From a virus, in IMG/VR virus record IMGVR_UViG_3300010354_000695, positions 1 through 23,008 of that record: DNA of 23,008 nucleotides. One strand, given 5' to 3'. The translations under genes were made by a program, and so were the position numbers. The notes under the pieces were generated by a model. That model made no database searches. It was not told the DNA's origin and saw only the letters and a program-made list of their open reading frames with translations. Shown here piece after piece: positions 1 through 7,382 of this stretch; within the stretch, counting starts at the first letter, position 1; each line of letters opens with the position of its first letter.

Positions 1-11
1 GAGGTGACCGC

Positions 12-209
12 ATGATCCCGCACGATTACGACGAACGCCCCGAGCGCGACCCGTGCGACGACCCCGAAGCGTGGGAGCCGATCCGGGACAGCTACGAAAC
101 GAGCGGGATCGCATTCATGTCCAGGCCCGAATGGGCCGAGCGCCTCCGGACCCTGGGAGCGCTGACCTACACCGCGACGCCCGATGATCCGGACGCCCTG
201 CCGTTCTAA
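12..209 (+). CDS. Small acidic protein of unknown function (65 aa)
   Basis: I do not recognise this protein. The ATG at 12 follows a GAGGTGA ribosome-binding site at bases 1-7. The product is strongly acidic, rich in Asp/Glu/Pro in its first 30 residues, with no transmembrane segment or clear motif. It is the first complete gene of a rightward cluster of short accessory genes ending at 2912. High GC at third positions and the good RBS support it as a real gene; its role is open. Confidence 0.6.
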   Translation: MIPHDYDERPERDPCDDPEAWEPIRDSYETSGIAFMSRPEWAERLRTLGALTYTATPDDPDALPF

Positions 210-240
210 CACTACGCGACCCTATCCAGAGGACAACACC

Positions 241-651
241 ATGCACAGCTTCTACCTGACCTTCGACTACACCGACACGACCGACGCCGACGGCGAGCCT
301 ATTGAGAGCGACAGCACCGCGTGGCGGCTGTTCCTCGCCGAGCTAGGGCGCGCCGTCGCCTGCTGGGACGACGTGATCGGCTTCATGCCGGTGCGCTGGT
401 TCGAGTCTCGCCGCCGCTGCGTTGTCCGGTTCACCGTGCCGGCGGAGCTGCCGCAGGCCGAGGCGGTCGACGCGGCACAGCGCTACCTGTACGACATCGG
501 CTGGCTGCACGGCTCGTTCGTCTACGGTGCTGAGCGCGCCTACCGCGTGCGCGTCGAGACGGAAGTGCTCGTCTACGCGGTCGACGAGGACACGGCCCGC
601 GGCGTCGCCGAGGCCACGACCGGCGTTCACTCCGTTATCCGCACCCTCTAG
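241..651 (+). CDS. Hypothetical protein (136 aa)
   Basis: The start at 241 is chosen because AGAGGA lies about 8 bases upstream; the longer in-frame start at 184 has no RBS and overlaps the previous gene. The protein is a compact mixed alpha/beta sequence with many aromatic residues (FYLTFDY at residues 4-10) and no membrane segment or known motif. It begins 31 bases after the previous stop, consistent with the same rightward transcription unit. No function can be assigned. Confidence 0.65.
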   Translation: MHSFYLTFDYTDTTDADGEPIESDSTAWRLFLAELGRAVACWDDVIGFMPVRWFESRRRCVVRFTVPAELPQAEAVDAAQRYLYDIGWLHGSFVYGAERAYRVRVETEVLVYAVDEDTARGVAEATTGVHSVIRTL

Positions 652-709
652 TGCTAACTACGCAAACCCGGCCTGAAGCCGAGCCTACACCATAACCGAG
701 GACACGTCT

Positions 710-1180
710 ATGTTTATCTGCACGAATGATCGCTATACGCCGACCGAGGACAGCTTTAACAGCGTCGACGCGTTCGTGGATATGTGCCGGGCCTGCTTCG
801 GCGAAGCGCCCGAGCTGACCGCCCGCAACGGCGGGAACGAGTACACGGACAGCACCGGCGCCGTGGTGCTCCGGCGCGTCTTCGACATGAGCCCGTACAC
901 CTCGGGCGGGGCACAGCTCCGCTGGGAGTCGATCCGGTTCGAGGACTACGCCAACGAGGCATCCCTGAACGCCGCGAACATGCGCGACGCAGGCAACTAC
1001 GCCGAGGCCGCGCGCACGTTCGAGCGCGCCGCGCTGCACGCCCTCCGGGCCGCGAACGCACGGTACGAAGCCTCCGGCCTGGACGGAGCGCACGCCGACG
1101 ACGTGAGCATTGCCGCGCTGCTGATCCGGGACGCCCGCACCTACGCCGACCTCGCGCGCCGCGCCCTCGCGTCTGTCTGA
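710..1180 (+). CDS. Hypothetical protein with helical C-terminal half (156 aa)
   Basis: The start at 710 has a GAGGA ribosome-binding site about 9 bases upstream. The N-terminal half contains two Cys (C4, C26) and a Tyr/Asn-rich stretch. From about residue 80 to the end the sequence is Ala-rich and predicted helical, with the look of paired helices (AGNYAEAARTFERAA), which is TPR-like, but one unit is too little to call the family. It follows the preceding gene after a 58-base spacer with no obvious signal. Confidence 0.62.
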   Translation: MFICTNDRYTPTEDSFNSVDAFVDMCRACFGEAPELTARNGGNEYTDSTGAVVLRRVFDMSPYTSGGAQLRWESIRFEDYANEASLNAANMRDAGNYAEAARTFERAALHALRAANARYEASGLDGAHADDVSIAALLIRDARTYADLARRALASV

Positions 1181-1231
1181 CTCACTCCGGGCCACGCAGG
1201 GGGCACGGAGAACAGGTGCCCCGAATTCTGG

Positions 1232-1259
1232 TTGACACGCTACACCGCAACGGTATATG
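1232..1259 (+). promoter_or_regulatory. Sigma-70-like promoter, rightward
   Basis: A perfect -35 hexamer TTGACA (1232-1237) is followed after 16 bases by TATATG (1254-1259); TATGTT (1256-1261) at 18 bases is an alternative -10. It lies in the 98-base gap between two rightward genes and would start transcription just upstream of the RBS of the gene at 1279. This is a sequence match only, but the -35 is the best in the window. Confidence 0.6.
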
Positions 1260-1278
1260 TTTGAGACAGGAGGCAGCC

Positions 1279-1632
1279 ATGATCATGTACGAAGTCAGTA
1301 AAGTCATCGCAGTATTCGACGAGGCCGAATCGCGCACACAGCCGATCCTGCTGTTCGTCGACGACATGGTCACCGAGATCCTACGCAACATCGTGCACGG
1401 CAGCGCCGAGGTTAGGTGGAGTTCGGACTACGAAGGCGTGCTGTGCTCGGGCTACGCGCGGCCCGAGGACGTGGCTGCGCTGCGCGATGCCGCGTACGTA
1501 GCCGAGCACGAGATGGCGACACCGCAGCTCGAAGAGGCGGCCACGCTGCGCGAGCTGGCGGATGAACTAGAACTCGGGCTGCGCTTCAGCATCGTCAAGG
1601 CCGAGCACGCTTGGGCCTACTACACCGCCTGA
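1279..1632 (+). CDS. Hypothetical protein (117 aa), first gene after the promoter
   Basis: The start at 1279 follows AGGAGG at 1269-1274, an excellent ribosome-binding site. The much longer in-frame ORF starting at 784 runs across the previous gene and is spurious. The product has a hydrophobic patch (PILLFVDDMV, residues 23-32) and an acidic helical C-terminal half, without a recognised motif. It is the first gene downstream of the TTGACA promoter, so it and the genes to 2912 may be a separate transcription unit. Confidence 0.65.
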   Translation: MIMYEVSKVIAVFDEAESRTQPILLFVDDMVTEILRNIVHGSAEVRWSSDYEGVLCSGYARPEDVAALRDAAYVAEHEMATPQLEEAATLRELADELELGLRFSIVKAEHAWAYYTA

Positions 1633-1643
1633 GGAGGTCCGAC

Positions 1644-1871
1644 ATGAGCACCAACGAATACGTACGCATTGTCGCCGAGGCGCACCTCGACCTGATCCGA
1701 GTCGGAATCCGGGGCGTCGAGGCCGCCGCCGCGAAGGGCGGCCAGGAGGCCGTCGTCTACGGGTGGAACGACGGATACCTGTTCGCCGCGCGCGAGGCCG
1801 AGCGCGCCCTCGCGGCGGTCATCGCGAAGCTCGCCGAGGCCGAGTCCGGCGCCGGAGCGGACGCCGCATGA
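1644..1871 (+). CDS. Small helical protein (75 aa)
   Basis: The ATG at 1644 follows GAGGAGG about 6 bases upstream and lies 11 bases after the previous stop. The sequence is Ala/Glu-rich and predicted almost wholly helical, with a central WNDGY motif. Its TGA stop overlaps the ATG of the next gene (ATGA at 1868-1871), which implies translational coupling. No family is recognised. Confidence 0.65.
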   Translation: MSTNEYVRIVAEAHLDLIRVGIRGVEAAAAKGGQEAVVYGWNDGYLFAAREAERALAAVIAKLAEAESGAGADAA

Positions 1872-1999
1872 TCGAGGCGCTCTTCGTGATCGGTTCGTGG
1901 GCCGGTCCCGTGATCTGGATACTGTGCGCCGCCATCGTCGCGGGCATCCTCGCAACGCCCGATCCGGGCCGCCGCCGGCACAACTCGAAGGAGGACTGA
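1868..1999 (+). CDS. Small single-pass membrane protein (43 aa)
   Basis: This gene is short. The start overlaps the previous stop by 4 bases (ATGA) and its own stop abuts the ATG of the next gene at 2000. Residues 4-29 form one hydrophobic helix rich in Ile/Ala/Val/Leu with two Trp; the tail (residues 30-43) is basic then acidic and should be cytoplasmic by the positive-inside rule. It could be a holin-like or membrane-anchoring accessory peptide, but nothing proves either. Confidence 0.55.
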   Translation: MIEALFVIGSWAGPVIWILCAAIVAGILATPDPGRRRHNSKED

Positions 2000-2446
2000 A
2001 TGACCGACACCCCCTACACCGTCACGTTGCGCGTGGCGCCGGGCACCCGGCAAGCGCGGATCACGCTCACCTCTCCAGACGCGCCCGAGGGGCTGTCCGT
2101 CGCGCGCCCCGGCATGTCCGAGGCGCACGCGATTACCAACGCCCTGCGCGGCATGGCGGACCTGCTCGACAGCGCCCGCCGGCAGCGTCTGCGCGAGGCC
2201 AACGCCACGCAGTGGGTCCGGCTCAGCATCGACGTGGACGTCGAGGTCATGGCCGCCGACGTGGAACTGGCGCGGCAGCGCGAAGACGCCGCCCAGTCCG
2301 GTGACATGGCCGCCGCGCGGGACATCATGAACCTGGCGCTCGAATGGCTGGGCACCGCCATGTACGACAAGGACTCCCGGGACTGGCAGTCGTTCGACTG
2401 GGCCCTCGTGGAGGACTGCGACCCCGACGACTTTCCGGAGGCATGA
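2000..2446 (+). CDS. Hypothetical protein (148 aa)
   Basis: The start at 2000 follows GGAGG inside the last codons of the preceding gene. The N-terminal 50 residues look beta-rich (TVTLRVAPGTRQARITLTS), followed by a long charged helical region and an acidic C-terminus (EDCDPDDFPEA). I do not recognise a family. Its stop overlaps the start of the next gene by 4 bases, so the two are probably co-translated. Confidence 0.65.
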   Translation: MTDTPYTVTLRVAPGTRQARITLTSPDAPEGLSVARPGMSEAHAITNALRGMADLLDSARRQRLREANATQWVRLSIDVDVEVMAADVELARQREDAAQSGDMAAARDIMNLALEWLGTAMYDKDSRDWQSFDWALVEDCDPDDFPEA

Positions 2447-2649
2447 TGCTGCTCCCACCGCCGGCCGAGGTCACCTTCGACTACACCAACTGGAAGGGGG
2501 AGCGCCGTCTCCGGCGCGTCCTGCCCCGCGAGCTGTGGTTCGGGGCCACCAACTACCACCCCGATCCTCAGTGGTTCATCCGGGCCGTCGACCTGGAGAA
2601 GAACGCCGTGCGCGACTTCGCGCTGCTCGACATCCACGGAGTCCGGTAG
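2443..2649 (+). CDS. WYL-like small protein (68 aa)
   Basis: The start at 2443 is in an ATGA overlap with the previous stop; a second ATG follows at once at 2446. The sequence pattern FDYTNWKGE...R.V.PRELWFG...YHPDPQWFIRAVDLEKNAVRDFALLDI resembles the beta-rich ligand-binding WYL fold in miniature: an aromatic-Tyr strand, an Arg-Pro turn, and a terminal RxFxLxxI strand. Such stand-alone proteins occur in phages and bacteria. No DNA-binding domain is attached, so a regulatory role is a guess. Confidence 0.55.
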   Translation: MMLLPPPAEVTFDYTNWKGERRLRRVLPRELWFGATNYHPDPQWFIRAVDLEKNAVRDFALLDIHGVR

Positions 2650-2654
2650 TTGAA

Positions 2655-2685
2655 ACGGGGCGCCGACACCATGCCGACGCCCCGT
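2655..2685 (+). terminator. Stem-loop after the WYL-like gene
   Basis: An 8-bp perfect inverted repeat, ACGGGGCG (2655-2662) and CGCCCCGT (2678-2685), encloses a 15-base loop six bases after the stop codon at 2649. No T-tract follows (only TTT at a distance), so it may be a weak or Rho-assisted terminator or a transcript-stabilising hairpin. Confidence 0.4.
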
Positions 2686-2735
2686 CCGTCCGCTTTCCAC
2701 CAGCAGAATAACACGACCACCGACAGGAGGCAGCC

Positions 2736-2912
2736 ATGAGCAACCACGCACCGCAGACCGGGATGGACTTCATCCAGCACCGACAGATCATCGAAGCGCT
2801 CGAAGCGCAGACCAAAGAGATCACGCGCATCCACACGCTGATCTCGCGGGTCGTCTTCTACTCCGCCCTCGCGTCTATCTTCGTGATGATGGCGCGCTGC
2901 GCCGCGAACTGA
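2736..2912 (+). CDS. Small membrane-anchored protein (58 aa)
   Basis: This gene is below the usual 60-codon cutoff. The ATG at 2736 follows ACAGGAGG at a good distance, and the stop is at 2910-2912. Residues 13-37 are a charged helix (heptad-like: I-I-E-A-L-E-A-Q-T), and residues 39-54 are a hydrophobic helix (VVFYSALASIFVMMAR) ending in a short polar tail. The topology is a C-terminal anchor, as in several phage accessory or lysis-associated peptides, but no specific family is recognised. It is the last gene of the rightward block. Confidence 0.55.
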   Translation: MSNHAPQTGMDFIQHRQIIEALEAQTKEITRIHTLISRVVFYSALASIFVMMARCAAN

Positions 2913-2919
2913 CCCGCCG

Positions 2920-2952
2920 AGCGCCCCCGGACGACGAGGTCACGGGGGCGCT
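2920..2952 (+). terminator. Strong stem-loop in the convergent gap
   Basis: A 10-bp perfect inverted repeat (AGCGCCCCCG at 2920-2929, CGGGGGCGCT at 2943-2952) with a 13-base loop begins 7 bases after the last rightward stop. There is no T-tract on either strand, so it is not a textbook intrinsic terminator. Its position between convergent gene blocks still fits a bidirectional terminator. Confidence 0.5.
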
Positions 2953-2987
2953 ACCGCGCGTCGGGCAGTCTCAGCAGGCACAGCTCC

Positions 2988-3034
2988 GCCGGTCAGGGGT
3001 GTCCACCCTTCCGGCTACCTGCCGTCTCGCGGCA
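2988..3034. other. Two further hairpins in the convergent gap
   Basis: GCCGG (2988-2992) pairs with CCGGC (3011-3015), enclosing a weaker inner pairing of AGGGGT with ACCCTT. Immediately after it TGCCG (3020-3024) pairs with CGGCA (3030-3034). Together with the stem at 2920-2952 they fill the 129-base gap between the end of the rightward block and the stop of the leftward TerS-like gene at 3042. Confidence 0.35.
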
Positions 3035-3041
3035 AGGTCCA

Positions 3042-3632
3042 CTATCCCGTGACGCGCTTCGCTGCAACGATCTGCGCGAGGCGCTCGTCGAAGTCGACGT
3101 CCACCTTGATGGCCGTCTCGACCGTCGTCGTGGACTTCTGAACCTCGACCAGGCCGCACCGGTCGAGGACCAGCTCGGCCGCCTTCAGGCGGTCCTTCGG
3201 CGTTACTGAATCGTCATTCATCAGGTCCACGAGCGTGGACAGGGCGGCCTCAGCAGCGTCCTCCAGCTCCTGCCCGAGGCTCTTGCGCCGCAGGTCGCGC
3301 CCGCGTTCGATGGCGCCCTTGATGGACGGGTCGTCGGCCCACTGCCACACGATGTGCGGCCGCAGCTTGAGCCGCCGCGACACGTCGCGCACAGTGTAGC
3401 CCGCGGTCAGGAGCTGGGTGGCGATGGCCCGCACCTCAGGGTCGCCCGCGAACCGCGCCTGGTCCGCGAGCATCTCGACCACTTCCTGCTCCGCGGCGGG
3501 CCGCACGAGCGTGACCTTCGCCACCGGCTGGATCGTGACGGAGGGTGCGATGGCAGGGATGCGAACGACCGGGCGACCTTCGTCGCCTCCGTCGGTCCCA
3601 CCGTCAAGGTCGTCGTCTTCGTCGTCGTGCAT
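3042..3632 (-). CDS. Terminase small subunit-like DNA-binding protein
   Basis: The N-terminal third is acidic and disordered (HDDEDDDLDGG). A helix-turn-helix follows at roughly residues 75-100 (YTVRDVSRRLKLRPHIVWQW), then a helical segment ending LVDLMNDDSVTPKDRLKAAELVLDRCGL. That layout, an HTH plus an AAxxxLDRxGL repeat, is typical of phage terminase small subunits and related HTH proteins, which recognise the packaging site. No large terminase subunit lies next to it in this window, so an HTH regulator remains possible. The start is uncertain: ATG at 3632 has a weak AGG nearby; ATG at 3644 adds four residues but lies in possible promoter sequence. Confidence 0.6.
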   Translation of the reverse strand: MHDDEDDDLDGGTDGGDEGRPVVRIPAIAPSVTIQPVAKVTLVRPAAEQEVVEMLADQARFAGDPEVRAIATQLLTAGYTVRDVSRRLKLRPHIVWQWADDPSIKGAIERGRDLRRKSLGQELEDAAEAALSTLVDLMNDDSVTPKDRLKAAELVLDRCGLVEVQKSTTTVETAIKVDVDFDERLAQIVAAKRVTG

Positions 3633-3645
3633 GCGGCCTAACATA

Positions 3646-3658
3646 ACCGCAGCGTCAA
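3646..3658 (-). promoter_or_regulatory. TTGACG-type repeated motif, copy 1
   Basis: On the minus strand this reads TTGACGCTGCGGT just upstream of the TerS-like gene. It matches the motif seen at 9773, 13774, 17081 and 22924. At this copy no good -10 lies 16-18 bases downstream, so it may be an operator rather than a -35 box. A TATGTT (3645-3640) overlaps the ATG at 3644. Confidence 0.4.
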
Positions 3659-3672
3659 GCTACGCGCAACGG

Positions 3673-3701
3673 TTGTGCAGTCGCGCGGTTTATGCTATCA
3701 T
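3673..3701 (+). promoter_or_regulatory. Possible rightward extended -10 promoter, antisense to the leftward operon
   Basis: TTGTGC (3673-3678), a 17-base spacer, then TGC-TATCAT with the extended -10 TG at 3693-3694 and the hexamer at 3696-3701. It points right, into the 3' ends of leftward genes, and no rightward ORF of quality follows. It would make an antisense transcript, if used. The -35 matches consensus at only three positions. Confidence 0.3.
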
Positions 3702-3720
3702 CGAGGAGCCCGGGGCTACG

Positions 3721-3912
3721 CTAAGAAGAGGCGCGCGGCAACGTGGCGTAGTAGCATTCCCACTCCCGAATCGGTACGAAGCCCACGTACTCGCGCCCAT
3801 CGGCGGTCCGCGTGTACCAGACGTGCCGGGACGTGCGCCGCACCTCCCGATACAGCTCGCGGGTGGCGGGCGAGAAGTAGACCTCCTCGCCCCGCGCGTT
3901 CGGGCCGCTCAT
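3721..3912 (-). CDS. Small aromatic-rich hypothetical protein (63 aa)
   Basis: The ATG at 3912 overlaps the upstream gene's TGA by four bases, which both fixes the start and implies coupling; longer in-frame ORFs run over that gene. The product is rich in Tyr, Trp and Arg (RHVWYTRTADGREYVGFVP, then REWECYY) and probably a small beta-sheet protein. No family is recognised. It is the last gene of the SMC-DUF927 operon; a 76-base gap separates it from the TerS-like ORF. Confidence 0.55.
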   Translation of the reverse strand: MSGPNARGEEVYFSPATRELYREVRRTSRHVWYTRTADGREYVGFVPIREWECYYATLPRASS

Positions 3913-4430
3913 GCCTTCGAGGCGAGCGTGTACCCGCGCTTCTTCCGGACCTCGACGAGCCGACGTGCACGGCCGTGCGCCACGCGAACGTGGAGCCAGC
4001 AGTACACGCCAGGCACGCCCTCGACCTTGAACGACGCCGGGATCTGGCACGAGATGCGCCCGACCGCGTGCAGCAGGTGTGAGCATGTACGGTGCGGCTT
4101 CCCCTTCGCAGGCTTGTACGGGTGCGTCGTCTCCGGCAGAGGCGGACGCGTGTCCTCGTACGGTGCCTGCGTCAGCGAGCGCAGCCGCGTCCAGAAGGAC
4201 CGGGCGGCCGCCGTCGGGTAGCTCTCCAGCACCTTCATGGCCGCGCGCACCATGCCGACGGTGACCGTCATGTCCAGCAGGACGGCCCCGCTGATCAGCG
4301 CGAGCGCGTCGCCCGCCTCGCGCGACCAGAAGAGGCAGCGCGAGGCAGTGGCCGGGTGGATGTTGACCTCCCAGTCGTCGGGCAGGTCGTACTTCTCGTT
4401 CCGCAGACGCGCTCGGTTAGGCCGGACCAC
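3909..4430 (-). CDS. Hypothetical protein (173 aa)
   Basis: This gene starts with GTG at 4430, preceded by GGAG at a 7-base spacing, and overlaps the 3' end of the DUF927 gene by 14 bases. The N-terminus is basic (RPNRARLRNEK), residues 38-65 are hydrophobic/helical (ALALISGAVLLDMTVTVGMV), and the C-terminal part has scattered Cys (C117, C129, C144) and a basic tail. I do not recognise a family; its fixed coupling to the helicase suggests an accessory to DNA processing. Confidence 0.58.
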   Translation of the reverse strand: MVRPNRARLRNEKYDLPDDWEVNIHPATASRCLFWSREAGDALALISGAVLLDMTVTVGMVRAAMKVLESYPTAAARSFWTRLRSLTQAPYEDTRPPLPETTHPYKPAKGKPHRTCSHLLHAVGRISCQIPASFKVEGVPGVYCWLHVRVAHGRARRLVEVRKKRGYTLASKA

Positions 4431-6585
4431 GGTGGATCTCCATGTCGTCCTCGGCCACCTGAGAGTCGATGACCGTGCGGCTGATACGGTACACGCGCAT
4501 CGGCGCCCCGTGGATGCGGGCCACCTCGGACCGGGACTTCACGCTGCTGTTGCTGTTCTGCGTCTTCCGGACGCCGCCGAGCAGCCAGCCGCGGTCCGCC
4601 CAGCGGTCGAGGATCTCCTCGACGTGGTAGCCGATGGGCTCCAGCACCTCGCGCAGGACGGTGGGCAGGAGCGCGATGTACTCCCAGTCCTCGCCGCGCG
4701 TCCACGACCCGGCCCAGCCCTTCGCCGGGACGATGGGCGACCCGCCCGAGGTCGTCTCGTGGCGGCCCCAGAAGCGGCCCTGGTTCGCCGTGCACCACGA
4801 CACCATCTCGATGAGCGCCGCGAGCGGCCGGTCCTGGTCGGCCTCGATGCGGTAGATCGCGTCAATGGCGAACGCCATCGGGTCCTCGTCAGGCATGGGA
4901 ACACCCAGCTCGTGGACGATGGTCGATGCAACGTGCAGCGTCGCCAAGTTGCCCGCATGCCGTCGGGTGACAGGCGTCCGCGCAATCTGCGCGTACTGGT
5001 CCCGTGTCTCCTTCCAGATGCGACGCAACGCGTCGTGCTGCTCAGCGATGCTGATGAGGTAGTGTATCACGCGACGGCCGAGATGACCATAGTCGGTCTG
5101 AAGCCGAAGCGTGATTTCTTCCGCCGCTTTCCCGCTCTCGGCCACCCCGGATCCCATGGGCTTGCCGGTCACCGGGAGCACGCGTGCACGGGTGCCGCCG
5201 TCCTGCGAGAACGACACCGCGGACGACTCGCCGGACATGAGCATGACCGTGCGCCACGAGGCCGTCTGCCGCGCGCCGCCGATGGACCCACGCCCTCGGC
5301 CCTGCCCGTTCGCGAAGTCGTACACCACGTCGCGCACGACCTTGGTGTCCTTCGCCCGCTTCGTCTCGTCGAGGATGACCGGCAGGTTGCTCAGGAACCC
5401 GGACAGCCGCTCGATGTAGACCTTGGTGCTGTCCCACGAGTACATCGCCGTGGGCGCGCTGTCGGCCGGGCGGCCCCAGACGCTGGCCGCCACGCGCATC
5501 GCCGTGGTCTTGCCGCTCGACGTCTCCCCGTTGAAGTCCATGATGAACGACGGGGCGTTGAAGATTTCCAAGAGCGGCGCGGCCGCGCTGGCGTAGAGCG
5601 CCAGCCACATGGGCGTGTAGGGCGCCATGATCTCCATGGTCGCGCACCACTCTTCCCACGTACCGCTCGGCTTCCAGCCTTCGAGGACCTGCTCCATGCC
5701 CTCGGGCGGCACCAGCTCCACGCCGCCCTCCTCGATGGACTCCAGCGCGTAGAAGATTTCCGGCAGCAGGAAGCCGCTCACGCCGCCCTGCTTGATCCAG
5801 CCCATGCGGTGCGCCGCCTGGTGCGCGATCAGCCGGTGCATGTTCTCCGCCTCGAAGTCGCCCAGCCACTCGACGAGGTTCGACGCGGAGTTGCTGGTGA
5901 CCGGCACCTCCAAGTCGGCGAGGCCCACGAGCTTCTGGCTGTTCAGCAGCACGCCGCGGTCGATGGCCCGCATCGTCCAGCCCGCGGGCGTGCGCCACAT
6001 GAGGAGCCGCTTGGCCCCGCCCGTGAGCACGTCGTGCGTGCGCCCGACGATGAACACCGGGGCCGCAGCGATGCGCGCGCTGTTCGTCCCGCCGTCCTGC
6101 GCCACGCTCAGCTTGAACACCCCGGAGGCGTCCATGATGTAGCCTCGTGGAACACGCAGGCTGTCCAGCACCCCCGGCTCGACGAGCTGGGGAGGCGGGG
6201 CCGCGGGCCCGAGCGCCATCGACACGGACACCAACGAGGTGTCGTTCACCACGCCGATGGCCTTGTCCATGCGCGCCTTGCGCTTGTCGGAGACGATGCG
6301 CCGGAGCGCCGCGCGCAGCGTGCGCGCCCGGGTGGCCTGGCCGGGGAGCAGCTCGATGACGGACAGCATGCCCGCCACTTGGCTCTCGTTCGCCACCCAC
6401 GCGTCCGCGATGAGGTCAAGCGCGTCGGCGCGCTGGAGCGCCGCCCACGCCGCGAGGTGGTTGCTCTTCTCTCCGGAGGAGAGCTGGCTCTGGAGCGTCC
6501 GCAGGATGTCGAGGCCGGGCTCTTCGGCAGCCGTCCCGCCCTCGTCGTTCTCGACGTGGATGTCGTTCTCGTCGTCGTTGTTCAT
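4417..6585 (-). CDS. DUF927-family phage helicase/ATPase (722 aa)
   Basis: The start at 6585 overlaps the upstream TGA by four bases. The C-terminal half carries a DUF927-type ATPase: Walker A GETSSGKTT (353-361) followed by AMRVAASVWG, Walker B PVILDE (402-407), a sensor-like strand TVMLMSGES (446-454) and an arginine in GGTRARVL (463-470). DUF927 proteins are phage and mobile-element relatives of primase-helicase C-terminal modules, expected to unwind DNA at the origin or fork. I see no TOPRIM or archaeo-eukaryotic primase motif in the N-terminal 300 residues, so a primase must come from elsewhere. The C-terminal 150 residues end in a probable winged-helix-like basic region. The gene sits directly after a multi-HTH DNA-binding protein. 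Confidence 0.82.
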   Translation of the reverse strand: MNNDDENDIHVENDEGGTAAEEPGLDILRTLQSQLSSGEKSNHLAAWAALQRADALDLIADAWVANESQVAGMLSVIELLPGQATRARTLRAALRRIVSDKRKARMDKAIGVVNDTSLVSVSMALGPAAPPPQLVEPGVLDSLRVPRGYIMDASGVFKLSVAQDGGTNSARIAAAPVFIVGRTHDVLTGGAKRLLMWRTPAGWTMRAIDRGVLLNSQKLVGLADLEVPVTSNSASNLVEWLGDFEAENMHRLIAHQAAHRMGWIKQGGVSGFLLPEIFYALESIEEGGVELVPPEGMEQVLEGWKPSGTWEEWCATMEIMAPYTPMWLALYASAAAPLLEIFNAPSFIMDFNGETSSGKTTAMRVAASVWGRPADSAPTAMYSWDSTKVYIERLSGFLSNLPVILDETKRAKDTKVVRDVVYDFANGQGRGRGSIGGARQTASWRTVMLMSGESSAVSFSQDGGTRARVLPVTGKPMGSGVAESGKAAEEITLRLQTDYGHLGRRVIHYLISIAEQHDALRRIWKETRDQYAQIARTPVTRRHAGNLATLHVASTIVHELGVPMPDEDPMAFAIDAIYRIEADQDRPLAALIEMVSWCTANQGRFWGRHETTSGGSPIVPAKGWAGSWTRGEDWEYIALLPTVLREVLEPIGYHVEEILDRWADRGWLLGGVRKTQNSNSSVKSRSEVARIHGAPMRVYRISRTVIDSQVAEDDMEIHRGPA

Positions 6586-7382
6586 GCCCGATCCCGGAGG
6601 TAGAGGTGGCCGCGTGGGACGAAGTAGCCCTCGCCGCGGAGCTTGACGATGGCGAAGTTGATGTAGGACTTGCTGAACGGGACCGAGGCCGCGAGCGTCT
6701 CCAGCGTGGCGCATGGACCGTCCGACCGCCATGCCTCGACCACGGTGCCGATGACCGCATCGTAGCAGGATGCGAAGCGGTCCTCGGTGATCAACGACGC
6801 AGCATGCAGCGCACGCGCCGTCGGCACGATGCCGTCCGCCACGATGCCCCGTCGACGCAGCTCCGCCACGTACGCCTTGGCGTCACGGTCCTGCATCCGC
6901 AGGATGTCCGCCAGGTCGTAGACGGTGGTCGTCTCCTCGATGGTCTGGCGGTCTTGCAGCACGTCGACCATCACCTCGATGACGTCCTCGCGCGGAACGA
7001 ACGCCCCGCGCGGGATGCTCTTGCGCGGCTTCCGCTCCTGCTTCGGGTACGTGACCCCGATGCGCTCGCAGTAGCGCACGAGCCGCATGTACAAGCAGCG
7101 CGTGCTGTTGGCGTCCGCGGGCATGCCGAGCGCCTCAGCGATCTCACCGAACTCCTTGCCTTCCATCCGCATGCTGTAGATGCGCTCCAGTTGCATGTCG
7201 CGCGAACTGTCCGCCCGGTGCGCCTGAGCGGGGTCGTACCCGTTCAGCCGCAGCCGCTTGTGGATGTTGTTCACCGAGCAGTTCTGCTGCGCGGCGATGG
7301 TCCTCACGTCCATCCCCGAGCGGAGCTGTTCCCAGACCCGTTCGAGGCGCTTCATCGTCCACGGCTTGCCGGGCGCGGTCAT
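6582..7382 (-). CDS. Multi-helix-turn-helix DNA-binding protein (266 aa)
   Basis: The ATG at 7382 overlaps the upstream stop (ATGA). At least two HTH units are readable: residues ~10-42 (WEQLRSGMDVRTIAAQQNCS) and ~62-85 (KEFGEIAEALGMPAD), each with the invariant Ala-Ala/Ile-Ala core. A C-terminal winged-helix-like segment (LETLAASVPFSKSYINFAIV, near residue 235) follows. The long basic linker RKPRKSIPRG joins them. Its 4-base overlap with the DUF927 helicase suggests an origin-binding or helicase-loading partner, analogous to phage replication initiators. A transcription regulator is the alternative. Confidence 0.62.
   Translation of the reverse strand: MTAPGKPWTMKRLERVWEQLRSGMDVRTIAAQQNCSVNNIHKRLRLNGYDPAQAHRADSSRDMQLERIYSMRMEGKEFGEIAEALGMPADANSTRCLYMRLVRYCERIGVTYPKQERKPRKSIPRGAFVPREDVIEVMVDVLQDRQTIEETTTVYDLADILRMQDRDAKAYVAELRRRGIVADGIVPTARALHAASLITEDRFASCYDAVIGTVVEAWRSDGPCATLETLAASVPFSKSYINFAIVKLRGEGYFVPRGHLYLRDRA

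Noticed and set aside
3646-3658. Calling copies 1, 2 and 4 of the TTGACG motif full sigma-70 promoters
   Set aside because: None has a -10 at 16-18 bases; copy 2 has an extended -10 at 12 bases only. They are listed as motif sites, not as complete promoters.
4237-6603. A 788-codon rightward ORF opposite the DUF927 gene
   Set aside because: It is antisense to a gene with clear ATPase motifs, is rich in Arg, His and Ala with no motif, and has no RBS. Long antisense ORFs are expected at this GC content.
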